Source: CAVRJC01 sp963721435 (GTDB taxonomy: Bacteria > Actinomycetota > Acidimicrobiia > IMCC26256 > DASPTH01). Taken from it: a stretch of DNA of 64,000 bases. The stretch is taken from positions 558,001 through 622,000 of the forward strand of contig CAVRJC010000006.1 of NCBI GenBank assembly GCA_963721435.1. Direction: 5' to 3'. The position numbers and the translations under genes are program-made. Positions 36,531 to 45,292 of this stretch are shown piece by piece. The notes under the pieces are model-generated. The model worked only from the letters and a program-made list of their open reading frames with translations, did no database searches and was not told the origin of the DNA. Each line of letters starts with the position of its first letter. Position 1 is the first letter of the stretch.

Positions 36531-38948
36531 AAGAAGCTGAGCTTCCGGGCGAAGCTCCTCCTCGTCCTCTTCGTGCCGTTCCTGGCTCTCGTCGTCGTGG
36601 CCGCCGCGGGTCTCAGCGACCGGTTCTCGGGGCTGCGGGCGCAGGAGCAGTACGGCACCCTCGAGTCACCGCTGCGGTCCCTCGACGAGCTCTCGCGCGC
36701 ACTGCAGAACGAAGCAGTTGCGACTTCGTGGTACCTGGCGAGCGGTCACTCCGCGACCGTTCCGATCCAAGACGCACGCGCGCGCACCGACGCGGCGATC
36801 CAGCTGTTCCGTGCCGACGCGCCGAGTTTCAGCACCGTCGAGGGCTCGTCGGCCGCGTTCGGCGTCCTGAACGACCATCTCGCCGATCTCCGTCGACAAC
36901 GGCGCGGCATCGACGACTCGCCGGTTCTGAACGGAGCCGAGATCCTGCTCGCGACGGACGACGTCGCCCTTGACTTCGCGGAGAGCGTTGCCCGCAACCT
37001 TCACGACCCACAGGTGGCGGCGAGCGTGTCACGTTCGCTGGGACTGCGGCGCGAGAACGAAGAGCTCGCTCGTGAGGCCTCTGTACTCATGCTCGTGATC
37101 ACCGGCCGGTCGTCCGACGGCTTTCCGGACTGGGTCGGCGCGATCGCCGCCCAAGCGCGCTTTGAGCGCCAGTTCGTGAACAGCGCGACACCGGACGAGC
37201 TGCGTGCGTTCACCGCGGGCATGAACTCGCGTGAGCCCGGGACGAGCCTGATCCGCTTGCCCGCAACCATCGCGCTGCCGACCACGCTGCCGAATTTCCC
37301 GGCCGACCCGGCCGTGTACTTCGAGGCGTACCGCAACCAGGCGCGTGCCATCGCCACCGCCGGTGTCAACGTCGACACGGTGATCGCACGCGTCTCGAGT
37401 GAGAGCGCCGACGCGGCCCGAAGCGACGTGTGGACCTATGGCGGCGTCGCGGTCTTCGCGATGCTTCTCACGCTCCTCCTGATCTGGTTCGTCACGCGGG
37501 CGGTGGTCCGCCCGGTGCGCAAGCTCACCGCGGCCGCACGTGACATGTCGGGCCGTCGACTGCCGCAGCTCGTCGAGTCGCTGCGCACCGGTGGCGATGT
37601 CAACCTGGTCGAGCCCGTGATCGTCGAAGTCGAGTCGGAGGACGAGATCGGCGAGCTCGCACGTGCGTTCAACGACGTCGAGGCCGTGACGACACGGGTC
37701 GCGCAGGAGCAGTCGCTGCTGCTCCGCAGGGGCATGGGCGACCTGTTCGTGAACCTCGCGCGTCGCAACCAGAGCCTGCTGGAGCGCCAACTCGAGCTGC
37801 TCGACGAGCTGGAGCGCAACGAGCACGACCCGGGCGCCCTCGACGCGTTGTTCAAGCTCGACCACATGGCGACCCGGATGCGGCGGAACGCCGAGAGCCT
37901 CCTCGTCTTGTCCGGTGCGGAGCAGCCGCGTCAGTGGCAACAGCCGATCGCCCTCGTCGACGTCGTGCGCGCCGCGGCGGCCGAGATCGCGGACTTCCCA
38001 CGAGTCGAGCTGCTCGGTGTCGACCAGGTGCTCGCGGTCTCCGGGCGCGCGGTCGCTGACCTCGCCCACCTCCTTGCCGAGCTGCTCGAGAACGCGACCT
38101 CGTTCTCGCCGCCGGACGCCGCCGTCGTCGTGTCGGGCGCGCCGACTGAGCACGGCTTCGTACTCGCGATCGCGGACCGCGGGATCGGCCTCCCGCCGGA
38201 GCGGCTCGCCGCCAGCAATGAGCTGCTCCGCCACCCGCCCGTCGTCGGTCTCGCACTGTCGCGGGCACTGGGCCTTCACGTGGTGGGGCTCCTCGCTGCC
38301 CGCCATGGCATCGCGGTCGCACTCCGGCCCGGGTCACCCCGCGGCACCGTCGCGATGGTCATGTTGCCGCACGAGATCCTCGAGGACACGCAGGCGCCGG
38401 AGCCGTTCGTGCCCGTCCCAGAGCCCCCGCCGGAGGTGATGCCGTTGACCTCCCGTCGCACCGGCGCGTACCGTCCGAACGACGAGCCCCCCGTCGAGGA
38501 GTGGCGGCGTGAAGGCCTCGTCACCGCGACCGAGCAGCCGGCCCCGTCGACCCCGGTCGTCGTGCCGGTCGACGTCATGGCCGAGCCCGAGCCGTTCCCG
38601 TTGACCACGGGCGAAGGGGCCCAGACGCCGCTGACGTCGGTGCCGTTCGCGGCCGACCCGGCACCCGAGGCGCCCACCTTCGAGGCACCTCCATTCGACC
38701 CGGCACCGGCCGACGACGGCACGTGCTACGAGACCGTCGGGCCCCTGCCGTCACGGGTACCCGGGCACCACCTGAGCCACCAGCCGTCGGCTCCCGTGAA
38801 CGCCGTGGTGCCGGACTCGGACCCGCTCCGTCCGTACCACGTGCACGAACTGCTGACGCGACATCACTTGGGGAAGCAGCGCGGACAGGCGGAGGGACCG
38901 GGTACCGATCCGGCCCGGGCGCCTGATACGGAGGATGAACTGCCATGA
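36525..38948 (+). CDS. Conservon sensor histidine kinase-like protein (CvnA type)
   Basis: This 807-residue membrane protein has an N-terminal helix (AKLLLVLFVPFLALVVVAAA), a large helical extracellular nitrate/nitrite-sensor-like domain (about 35-300) and a second helix (YGGVAVFAMLLTLLLIWFVT). A HAMP domain follows, then a dimerisation segment LFKLDHMATRMRRNAESLLV and a HATPase domain with LAELLENATSFSPPDAAVVV and IADRGIGLPPERL. The C-terminal 200 residues are Pro/Glu-rich. This is the CvnA layout, in which the ATPase domain receives signals for a small GTPase system rather than a normal response regulator. No response regulator is nearby. The stop overlaps the roadblock gene by 4 bases. Confidence 0.88.
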   Translation: MFKKLSFRAKLLLVLFVPFLALVVVAAAGLSDRFSGLRAQEQYGTLESPLRSLDELSRALQNEAVATSWYLASGHSATVPIQDARARTDAAIQLFRADAPSFSTVEGSSAAFGVLNDHLADLRRQRRGIDDSPVLNGAEILLATDDVALDFAESVARNLHDPQVAASVSRSLGLRRENEELAREASVLMLVITGRSSDGFPDWVGAIAAQARFERQFVNSATPDELRAFTAGMNSREPGTSLIRLPATIALPTTLPNFPADPAVYFEAYRNQARAIATAGVNVDTVIARVSSESADAARSDVWTYGGVAVFAMLLTLLLIWFVTRAVVRPVRKLTAAARDMSGRRLPQLVESLRTGGDVNLVEPVIVEVESEDEIGELARAFNDVEAVTTRVAQEQSLLLRRGMGDLFVNLARRNQSLLERQLELLDELERNEHDPGALDALFKLDHMATRMRRNAESLLVLSGAEQPRQWQQPIALVDVVRAAAAEIADFPRVELLGVDQVLAVSGRAVADLAHLLAELLENATSFSPPDAAVVVSGAPTEHGFVLAIADRGIGLPPERLAASNELLRHPPVVGLALSRALGLHVVGLLAARHGIAVALRPGSPRGTVAMVMLPHEILEDTQAPEPFVPVPEPPPEVMPLTSRRTGAYRPNDEPPVEEWRREGLVTATEQPAPSTPVVVPVDVMAEPEPFPLTTGEGAQTPLTSVPFAADPAPEAPTFEAPPFDPAPADDGTCYETVGPLPSRVPGHHLSHQPSAPVNAVVPDSDPLRPYHVHELLTRHHLGKQRGQAEGPGTDPARAPDTEDELP

Positions 38949-39382
38949 TCTCGCAACTGAGCGCGGAGGCCCGCAATCTCAACTGGCTCGTCTCGAACTT
39001 CGTCGAGCGGGTCCCCGGGGTGTCGGAGGCGACCGTGGTGTCGTCGGACGGGCTGCTCATCGCGCTGTCCGACGGCCTCGACCGCAGCTCCGGTGACCGG
39101 CTCGCCGCGGTGGCGGCCGGCCTCCTGAGCATTGCGAAGGGTGGCTCGACGCCGATCGGCGGTGGGCGCGTCCACGAAGTCATCGTCGAGATGGACCAGG
39201 CGATGCTGTTCGTCATGCGCGTGAGCGACTCCTCGGTGTTCGCGGTGACCGCAGGACGACCGTGCGATGTCGGCCTCGTCGGATACGAGATGGCCGTCCT
39301 CGTGGAGAAGTGCGCGAGCGCGCTGACACCCGGGTTGATCTCCGAGTTGCAGACCGCGTTGCCGCGCTCGGCCATCCGGTGA
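38945..39382 (+). CDS. Roadblock/LC7 domain protein (CvnB type)
   Basis: This 145-residue protein has the roadblock/LC7 fold, LNWLVSNFVERVPGVSEATV, then VSSDGLLIALSDGLDR and LAAVAAGLLSIAKGGSTPIG. In conservons it is the second gene and is thought to act on the partner GTPase as a regulator or scaffold, as MglB does for MglA. ATG at 38945 overlaps the kinase stop (ATGA), so the two are translated together. Confidence 0.92.
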   Translation: MISQLSAEARNLNWLVSNFVERVPGVSEATVVSSDGLLIALSDGLDRSSGDRLAAVAAGLLSIAKGGSTPIGGGRVHEVIVEMDQAMLFVMRVSDSSVFAVTAGRPCDVGLVGYEMAVLVEKCASALTPGLISELQTALPRSAIR

Positions 39383-39397
39383 GGGGCAGGGACTGAC

Positions 39398-39799
39398 ATG
39401 AGTGATCGCGACGAGTTCGGGCTCGAAGACCACGCCGATGTCGTGCCGATCGAGCTGGCACGCCGGACGGTCGTGCGCCCGTACATGCTCACGCGCGGGC
39501 GGACGAGCTCGTCGCTCGGCGTGTTCGCCCTCCACTCGCCGATCCTCGCCCTGATCACGACCGACCAACTCGGGCGCAACGCGACTCCCGAAGACCGCAA
39601 GATCATCGAGCTGTGCCAGACACCCATGTCGGTCGCGGAGGTTTCGGCGCGGATGTCGACCCCGGTCGGCGTGCTGCGCGTCCTCGTCGGCGACCTCGTC
39701 GACGCGCGCATGGTCACGGTCCGCGAAGTCGAAGACCGCGCCGACCACCGCGACGTGCGCCTGCTCGAACGCCTCTTGGAGGGGATCCGTGCACTCTGA
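39398..39799 (+). CDS. DUF742 protein (CvnC type)
   Basis: This 133-residue conservon protein has the DUF742 pattern VVRPYMLTRGRTSS, then EDRKIIELCQTPMSVAEVSA and the winged-helix-like LRVLVGDLVDARMVTVREVE. Its biochemical role is not known. It lies 15 bases after the roadblock gene and overlaps the GTPase gene by 11 bases, the fixed order seen in streptomycete conservons. Confidence 0.92.
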   Translation: MSDRDEFGLEDHADVVPIELARRTVVRPYMLTRGRTSSSLGVFALHSPILALITTDQLGRNATPEDRKIIELCQTPMSVAEVSARMSTPVGVLRVLVGDLVDARMVTVREVEDRADHRDVRLLERLLEGIRAL

Positions 39800-40406
39800 A
39801 CCGGTCGATCCGATCGACCCGCAGGCGGGCGCGAGCTCGATCGGCCTGCCGTTCTCGATGAAGATCGTCGTGGCCGGCGGCTACGCGGTCGGCAAGACGA
39901 CGCTCGTCGGCACGATCTCGGAGATCGAGCCGCTGACGACCGAGGCCGACATCACCGTCGAGAGCCTCGGTATCGACTTCCCCGGCGAGGTCACGACCAA
40001 GACCGGCACCACGGTGGCGATGGACTTCGGGCGCGTCACGCTGGGGCCCGACATGGTGCTGTACCTCTTCGGTACGCCCGGCCAGGACCGGTTCCTCTTC
40101 CTCTGGGACGAGCTCGTGCGCGGTGCGGTCGGCGGGATCGTGCTCGTCGACACCCGGCGCATCGAGGACTGCTTCCCGGCCGTCGACTACTTCGAGCACC
40201 TCGGCATCCCGTTCGTGGTCGCGGTGAACCTCTTCAACGGCGTCTACCGACACCACCCGCGGGAAGTGCGCGAAGCGCTGTCGGTGCCGGCCAACGTGCC
40301 CGTGGTGCTGTGCGATGCGCGGAACCGTCTCCACGTGAAGGAGACGCTGGTGCTGCTGGTGGAAGGGGCGCTGCGCCGGGCCCAGATGGCGCCTGCAGCG
40401 GTGTAA
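39789..40406 (+). CDS. Small Ras-like GTPase (CvnD type)
   Basis: This 205-residue GTPase has the P-loop VVAGGYAVGKTTLVGTISEI, the switch region with FGTPGQDRFLFLWDELVRGA (DxxG replaced by FGTPGQ) and the VVAVNLFNG segment at the guanine-specificity position, where N-x-F replaces NKxD. These changes are normal for conservon GTPases. It is the output element of the kinase, roadblock and DUF742 proteins encoded just upstream. GTG at 39789 overlaps the DUF742 gene by 11 bases. Confidence 0.92.
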   Translation: MHSEPVDPIDPQAGASSIGLPFSMKIVVAGGYAVGKTTLVGTISEIEPLTTEADITVESLGIDFPGEVTTKTGTTVAMDFGRVTLGPDMVLYLFGTPGQDRFLFLWDELVRGAVGGIVLVDTRRIEDCFPAVDYFEHLGIPFVVAVNLFNGVYRHHPREVREALSVPANVPVVLCDARNRLHVKETLVLLVEGALRRAQMAPAAV

Positions 40407-40432
40407 CGGGGAGTGAACGCCCGCGCCGCAGG

Positions 40433-40438
40433 TATCCT
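40433..40438 (+). promoter_or_regulatory. -10 element of rimO, probable leaderless start
   Basis: TATCCT ends 8 bases before GTG at 40447. Confidence 0.45.
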
Positions 40439-40446
40439 GCGGCGCA

Positions 40447-41795
40447 GTGAACGACCCCAAGAGCAGGCCCGCCGCCAGCCGGTTCTACCTCGAGACGCTC
40501 GGCTGCCCGAAGAACGCGGTCGACTCCGACAAGGTCGCCGCGTCGCTCGTGGCAGACGGCCTGGTCGCGGTGGGGAGCGCCGACGAGGCCGACCTCGTCG
40601 TCGTGAACACCTGCGCCTTCATCGAGGCGGCCCGCCAGGAGTCGATCGACACGATCCTCGCGCTGGCCGAGGCCCGCCGTCCCGGGGCCAAGCTCGTGGT
40701 GACCGGGTGCATGGCCGAGCGCTACGGCGACGAGCTCGCGGCGGCGCTCCCCGAGGTCGACGCCGTGGTCGGGTTCGGCGGCGAGGGCGCCATCGCCCAG
40801 TCGGTGTCCCTCGGGATGCCCCGGCGGAAGCCGTCCGGGGTCAGGGACTTGTTGGAGCTGCCGCGGGCGGCGCCGAGCGTGCCGTGGGCGTACGTGAAGG
40901 TCGCCGAAGGCTGCGACCGCGCGTGCACGTTCTGCGCGATCCCCACCTTCCGCGGCAAGCAGCGCTCCCGCACGATCGAGTCGATCGAGTCCGAGGCCCG
41001 CTCGCTGGTGGAAGGCGGCGTCGCCGAGATCGTGCTGGTCGCGCAGGATCTCGCCTGGTACGGGCGCGACATCGACGAGCCCGGCGCACTCGCGCCGTTG
41101 CTGCGCCGCCTCGACGCGCTCGCAACCGACGGCCTCGCGCGCATCCGCCTGCTCTACCTCTACCCGAGCGAGGTGCGCGACCCGCTGATCGCCACGATGC
41201 TCGAGCTCCCGACCGTCGTCCCGTACTTCGACCTCTCGCTGCAACACGCGGATCCGGCGTTGCTGCGCGGCATGAAGCGGTGGGGGAGCGGCGAGAAGTT
41301 CGTGGCGATGATCGACGACATCCGCGGCGCGAGCCCGAGGCGGTGTTCCGCTCGTCGTTCATCGTGGGCTTCCCGGGCGAGACCGAGGCCAGCCACGACG
41401 CGCAGCTCGAGTTCCTCGAAGCGGCCGCGCTCGACTGGGCCGGCTTCTTCACCTTCTCTCCGGAGGACGGCACGCCGGCGTCGTCGCTACCGGGCGCGGT
41501 CGACGCCGAGCTGATGGGCGAGTGGTTGCGCGAGTGCCAGGCGGTGCAGGACCCGATCACGCGCGCGGCGCGCGACTCGTTGGTCGGCTCGACGATCGAG
41601 GTGCTCGTCGACGGCCGCGACGACGGGCCCGATGGAGACGGCGTTCTCGTCGGTCGTACCTACCGTGAAGCGCCCGAGATCGACGGCGTCGTGCGGCTCG
41701 ACGCGGCGTGGGCGCGTCCCGGCGCGCTCGTACGCGCCCACGTGACCGAGGCCGTCGGCCCCGATCTCCTTGCCAAGGGGGTCGAGCCCAAGTGA
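40447..41795 (+). CDS. rimO: Ribosomal protein S12 methylthiotransferase, frameshifted as given
   Basis: RimO is a radical SAM enzyme that methylthiolates an aspartate of ribosomal protein S12. The N-terminal UPF0004 domain has C20, C56 and C88 for its auxiliary [4Fe-4S] cluster. The radical SAM motif is C156-x3-C160-x2-C163 in GCDRACTFCAIPTFRG. The C-terminal TRAM domain is present (VGSTIEVLVDGRD). At about 41330-41342 the frame shifts: MIDDIRGA is followed in another frame by EPEAVFRSSFIVGFPGE. One missing base after CGCGGCGC explains it, and restored length is about 449 residues. RimO was preferred over MiaB because a second, clearer MiaB lies at 46.5 kb and the motif LETLGCPKNAVDSDK is RimO-like. 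Confidence 0.9.
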
Positions 41796-41802
41796 GGCAC
41801 GC

Positions 41803-42390
41803 ATGAACGCGCCCGCGGCACCCGTGCGCCGCTTCGGCCAGACCGCGATCGCGACGCCCGCGAACTACATCACCATCGCCAGACTCGTGCTCACCGTCCC
41901 CACGGTGCTGCTCATCATCGACCAGGGCTCGTCGTGGCTCACGTTCTCGCTGTGGTTCGTGCTCACCGCCACCGATGGCCTCGACGGCTGGCTGGCGCGG
42001 CGCGACGGGACCACCCGCTCGGGCGCGTTCCTCGACCCGCTCGCCGACAAGGCCCTCGTGCTCGGTGGGTTCTTCGCGCTCGGGATCAACGGCGACTTCT
42101 CGTGGGCCGCGGTGATCCTCGTCACCGTGCGCGAGGTCGGGATCTCGATCTACCGCTCGTTCGCCGGCCGGCGCGGGATCTCGCTCCCCGCGCGCCAGCT
42201 CGGCAAGTGGAAGGCCGTCCTCCAGTTCCTCGCAGTCGGTGTCGTGCTGTTCCCGCCGATGTACAGCTGGGCGACGTTCCACGACATCCTGTTGTGGGTC
42301 GCGGTCGGGATCTCGTTGCTCTCGGGCTTCGACATCCTGCGGCGCGGTTGGGTCGAGCAGCAGGAGCAGAAGGCGGACAATGAGGTGTGA
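41803..42390 (+). CDS. pgsA: CDP-diacylglycerol-glycerol-3-phosphate 3-phosphatidyltransferase family protein
   Basis: This 195-residue membrane protein carries the CDP-alcohol phosphatidyltransferase motif D-G-x2-A-R-x8-G-x3-D-x3-D in DGLDGWLARRDGTTRSGAFL followed by DPLADKALV. Several hydrophobic helices surround it. Context between rimO and cinA is the usual place for PgsA, which makes phosphatidylglycerol phosphate. ATG at 41803 was chosen, 8 bases after rimO, because an in-frame earlier start would lie inside rimO. It overlaps cinA by 11 bases. Confidence 0.9.
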   Translation: MNAPAAPVRRFGQTAIATPANYITIARLVLTVPTVLLIIDQGSSWLTFSLWFVLTATDGLDGWLARRDGTTRSGAFLDPLADKALVLGGFFALGINGDFSWAAVILVTVREVGISIYRSFAGRRGISLPARQLGKWKAVLQFLAVGVVLFPPMYSWATFHDILLWVAVGISLLSGFDILRRGWVEQQEQKADNEV

Positions 42391-43624
42391 CGTCCTCGCG
42401 ATCGGCACCGAGCTGCTGCTCGGCCAGATCGTCGACACCAACAGCGCGTGGCTCGGAGAACATCTCGCGGAGGTCGGCATCGACACCTGCGAGCACCGGA
42501 AGGTCGGCGACAACCTGCCGCGCATGGTCACGTGCCTACGCGAGCTGCTCGAGCGCGCCGATGCGGTCATCGTGTGCGGCGGCCTCGGGCCGACGCCCGA
42601 CGACGTCACCCGTGAGGCGATCGCGGAGGTGATGGGCGTCGAGCTCGAGCGTCGCGACGAGCTCATCGAGCAGATCCAGCGCCTGTTCGGCTCCCGCGGC
42701 CGGGAGATGCCGGCCAACAACCTGCGCCAGGCCGACGTGCCCAAGGGTGGCGACTACATCCCGAACCCCATCGGCACCGCGCCCGGGCTGCAGTGCGAGG
42801 TCGTGATCGACGGCGTCACCAAGGTCGTCTACGCGGTGCCCGGAGTGCCGTACGAGATGGTGCAGATGGTCACCGACTTCGTGCTGCCCGACCTGCTCGA
42901 GCGCGCGGGGGAGCGGGCCGTCATCGTCTCGCGTTCGTTGAAGACGTGGGGCGCGTCGGAGTCGGGGCTGGCGGAGATGATCGCCGCGCGCGTCGACCAG
43001 CAGACCAACCCCACGATCGCGTTCCTCGCGCGCGGGATCGAAGGCATCTACGTGCGGATGACGGCGAAGGCCGCCACCGAGGACGCCGCGCGCGCCCTGC
43101 TCGACGCCGAAGACCGCGAGCTGCGGTCGGTGCTCGGTGAGCTGATCTTCGCGGTCGACGACGAGACGATGGAGTCCGAGGTGCTGCGGCTGTGCGAGGC
43201 ACGGGGCTGGTCGCTCGGCGTGGCCGAGTCGCTCACGGGCGGCTTCATCGGCGCCCGCATCGCCAACGTCCCGGGCGCGAGCCGCACGTTCAAGGGCTCG
43301 CTCGCGTCGTACGCCACCGAGGTGAAGCGCGAGCTGCTCGGTGTCACCGCGGAGTCGGTGGTGGGGGAGGAGTCGGCCAAGCAGATGGCCGAGGGGGCGC
43401 AGAAGCTCCTCGGTGCCGACGTGACCGTCTCCGTCACGGGGGTAGCGGGCCCCGACGAGATGGACGGCCAGCCCGTGGGCACGGTCTGGTACGCGGTGGC
43501 GATCCCGGGCCATCCCACCGAGGCGATGACCGCGCGCCTGCCGGGCGACCGCGAGCGCATCCGCCAGTTCTCGACGATCTCCTCGCTCAACCTGCTCCGG
43601 ATGCGGCTGCTCGCGCTTCCGTGA
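42380..43624 (+). CDS. cinA: CinA family protein (nicotinamide-nucleotide amidohydrolase/damage-inducible protein)
   Basis: This 414-residue protein has the N-terminal MoCF/COG1058 domain (CDVLAIGTELLLGQIVDTNS, VIVCGGLGPTPDDVTREAIA) and the C-terminal CinA deamidase domain with LGVAESLTGGFIGARIANVP and VSVTGVAGPDEMDGQPVGTV. The C-terminal domain hydrolyses NMN to nicotinate mononucleotide, and the N-terminal part is an ADP-ribose pyrophosphatase in related enzymes. Joint occurrence with recA in the same region is common. ATG at 42380 overlaps pgsA by 11 bases. Confidence 0.94.
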   Translation: MRCDVLAIGTELLLGQIVDTNSAWLGEHLAEVGIDTCEHRKVGDNLPRMVTCLRELLERADAVIVCGGLGPTPDDVTREAIAEVMGVELERRDELIEQIQRLFGSRGREMPANNLRQADVPKGGDYIPNPIGTAPGLQCEVVIDGVTKVVYAVPGVPYEMVQMVTDFVLPDLLERAGERAVIVSRSLKTWGASESGLAEMIAARVDQQTNPTIAFLARGIEGIYVRMTAKAATEDAARALLDAEDRELRSVLGELIFAVDDETMESEVLRLCEARGWSLGVAESLTGGFIGARIANVPGASRTFKGSLASYATEVKRELLGVTAESVVGEESAKQMAEGAQKLLGADVTVSVTGVAGPDEMDGQPVGTVWYAVAIPGHPTEAMTARLPGDRERIRQFSTISSLNLLRMRLLALP

Positions 43625-43642
43625 ATCCGGCGTGACGCGCGG

Positions 43643-44206
43643 GTGAGCGGTCTGCGGCGCGCGTTCGTCGCGATCGTGCCGCCCACGGACGTGCTCGACG
43701 CAGTCGAGGTCGTGGTCGCGCCGCTCCGCCGCGCCGCTCCGCCGGGGCTCGAGTGGTCGCGGCGCGCGCAGTGGCACCTCACGCTCCAGTTCCTCGGCGC
43801 GGTCGACGACGTCGACGTGCTGATCGACTCGCTCGTCGGGAACCTGTACGGCCGCGCGCCGGTGCGGCTCGGCCTCGGTGGTGCGGGCGCGTTCCCGTCG
43901 GTCTCGCGCGCGTCAGTGCTGTGGATCGGGCTCGACGACGGTCACGACGCACTCGCGTCGCTCGCGGCGGCGGTGGAGCGCGCGACCGAGCCGCTCGGTG
44001 TCGAGCCTGACTTCCGGCCCTTCCATCCCCACCTCACGATCGCACGGTCGTCGCGCGCGCGTCCGCTGAGCGCGGTGGTCGCGGCGCTGGGCGACGGCCC
44101 GGTCGGGCCGGCATGGGACGCAGGTGAGGTGCTGCTCATGGAGTCCGACACCCGGCCGACGGGTGCCGTCCACCGCGAGATCACGCACTTCCCGCTCACC
44201 GGATGA
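43643..44206 (+). CDS. thpR: RNA 2',3'-cyclic phosphodiesterase
   Basis: This 187-residue 2H-phosphoesterase opens 2',3'-cyclic phosphates on RNA ends. The two H-x-T-x motifs are present: WHLTLQFLGAVDDVD near residue 48 and HPHLTIARSSRARP near residue 133. RRAFVAIVPPTDVLDAVE is the usual family N-terminus. GTG at 43643 is 18 bases after cinA, so it probably belongs to the same transcript. The biological substrate in bacteria is not settled. Confidence 0.92.
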   Translation: MSGLRRAFVAIVPPTDVLDAVEVVVAPLRRAAPPGLEWSRRAQWHLTLQFLGAVDDVDVLIDSLVGNLYGRAPVRLGLGGAGAFPSVSRASVLWIGLDDGHDALASLAAAVERATEPLGVEPDFRPFHPHLTIARSSRARPLSAVVAALGDGPVGPAWDAGEVLLMESDTRPTGAVHREITHFPLTG

Positions 44207-44247
44207 CGGGCTTCCCCGAGGCGGGGCAAGGGGAGAGAGTGCTCGTC

Positions 44248-44277
44248 TTGACGAATCGACGCTGGCGCACGTGAAAT
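44248..44277 (+). promoter_or_regulatory. Possible promoter before the hemerythrin-like gene
   Basis: TTGACG at 44248-44253 and TGAAAT at 44272-44277 are separated by 18 bases. The -10 match is poor. The rest of the 119-base gap (44207-44325) shows only a Shine-Dalgarno-like GAGGAGGC before ATG 44326. Confidence 0.3.
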
Positions 44278-44325
44278 TCTCCTCCGGGCAGACTCGCCGC
44301 CCGGCCCTGGGACCGAGGAGGCAAC

Positions 44326-44790
44326 ATGACGAGCCCCACGCCACTGCCGGTGTCCCACCCGATGCGAGCGGTCGACCGGGTCCAGCCCCAGCGTGATCAG
44401 CTCCGTGCCGCGCACGGCTCGTTCGAGCAGGCGTGCGGTGAGCCCGAGCCGTCGATCGAGCAGGTGCAGGCGGCGCTTGCCGCGTTGCGCGTGGCCTTCG
44501 CGGCGCACGTGGAGTACGCGGAGGGTCCCGACGGGCTCTTCGTGGAGATGCAGGACGACGCCCCGCTCGACTCCGCGGCCGACGTCGACCGCCTGCGCCG
44601 CGACCACATCATCATCGACAACCTGATCGACCGGACCGACGAGCTGCTGGCCGCGGGCGCGGTCGAGTTCGGCGACGAGCGCGTGAGCGAGACGATCTCC
44701 GAGCTCATCCGCCTGATCGCGCAGCACCGTCGCCGCGGCGCGGAGCTGTTGCACAACGTCTACGGCGTCGACGTCGGTGGCAGCGGCTGA
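44326..44790 (+). CDS. Small all-helical protein, hemerythrin-like
   Basis: The 154 residues are predicted mostly helical. Histidines and acidic residues spaced as in hemerythrin HHE four-helix bundles occur in AFAAHVEYAEGPDGLFVEMQ, RLRRDHIIIDNLIDRTDELL and RLIAQHRRRGAELLHNVYGV. An oxygen or iron role is therefore possible, but the assignment rests on spacing only. It has a good ribosome binding site (GGAGGC) and stands alone between thpR and the ABM gene. Confidence 0.55.
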   Translation: MTSPTPLPVSHPMRAVDRVQPQRDQLRAAHGSFEQACGEPEPSIEQVQAALAALRVAFAAHVEYAEGPDGLFVEMQDDAPLDSAADVDRLRRDHIIIDNLIDRTDELLAAGAVEFGDERVSETISELIRLIAQHRRRGAELLHNVYGVDVGGSG

Positions 44791-44805
44791 CGCTCGCGGT
44801 ACCGG

Positions 44806-44811
44806 TAGCGT
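44806..44811 (+). promoter_or_regulatory. -10 element of the ABM gene, probable leaderless start
   Basis: TAGCGT ends 6 bases before ATG at 44818. Confidence 0.45.
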
Positions 44812-44817
44812 GCTCCG

Positions 44818-45126
44818 ATGATCCTGGAGCTCGCGATCCTCGATGTCCGACCCGGCGAGCGCGACGCGTTCGAGCGCGCGTTCACGGAGGCCAAGGCGAT
44901 CATCTCGGCGATGCCGGGCTTCGATCACCTCGAGCTGCAGCACTGCCTCGAGCACCCCGACCGTTACGTGCTGCTCGTCGGCTGGGACCGGCTGGAGGAC
45001 CACACCGAGGGCTTCCGCAACTCGGCGGGGTACGAGCGCTGGCGGGACCTGCTCCACCGCTACTACGACCCGTTCCCGACCGTCGAGCACTACGAGCCCG
45101 TCGTCACGGTCGCCCGCCCGGGCTGA
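44818..45126 (+). CDS. Antibiotic biosynthesis monooxygenase (ABM) domain protein
   Basis: This 102-residue dimeric alpha+beta barrel protein starts ILELAILDVRPGERDAFERA and has AKAIISAMPGFDHLELQHC, then YVLLVGWDRLEDHTEGF and a C-terminal HYEPVV strand. ABM proteins include cofactor-free oxygenases and haem-degrading enzymes. No catalytic residue can be assigned. It lies 166 bases upstream of recA in the same direction, with the recA promoter between them. Confidence 0.88.
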   Translation: MILELAILDVRPGERDAFERAFTEAKAIISAMPGFDHLELQHCLEHPDRYVLLVGWDRLEDHTEGFRNSAGYERWRDLLHRYYDPFPTVEHYEPVVTVARPG

Positions 45127-45160
45127 CCGGCTGGTCGACGTCCGGATGCTTGACCGATGC

Positions 45161-45189
45161 TTGACCCCGAACGGGTGTTCGGCTAAGTT
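45161..45189 (+). promoter_or_regulatory. recA promoter with embedded SOS box
   Basis: TTGACC at 45161-45166 and TAAGTT at 45184-45189 are spaced by 17 bases. The spacer holds the palindromic LexA box CGAACGGGTGTTCG (45168-45181), so LexA binding would block polymerase directly. The recA GTG lies about 100 bases downstream with GGAGGG as ribosome binding site. Confidence 0.75.
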
Positions 45190-45292
45190 GCACCTGTGTG
45201 ATTTCGGGGCGCCGGCCATAACTGTCATACCCCTGCCGTACGTTCCTCGAGCAACTTCCCCGACCGAGACGCATCACCCAGGAGGGTCCATC

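Noticed and set aside
31314..41795. Programmed ribosomal frameshifting in RNase J, ftsK and rimO
   Set aside because: No slippery heptamers or downstream structures are obvious, directions of shift differ, and the same genes are unshifted in other bacteria.
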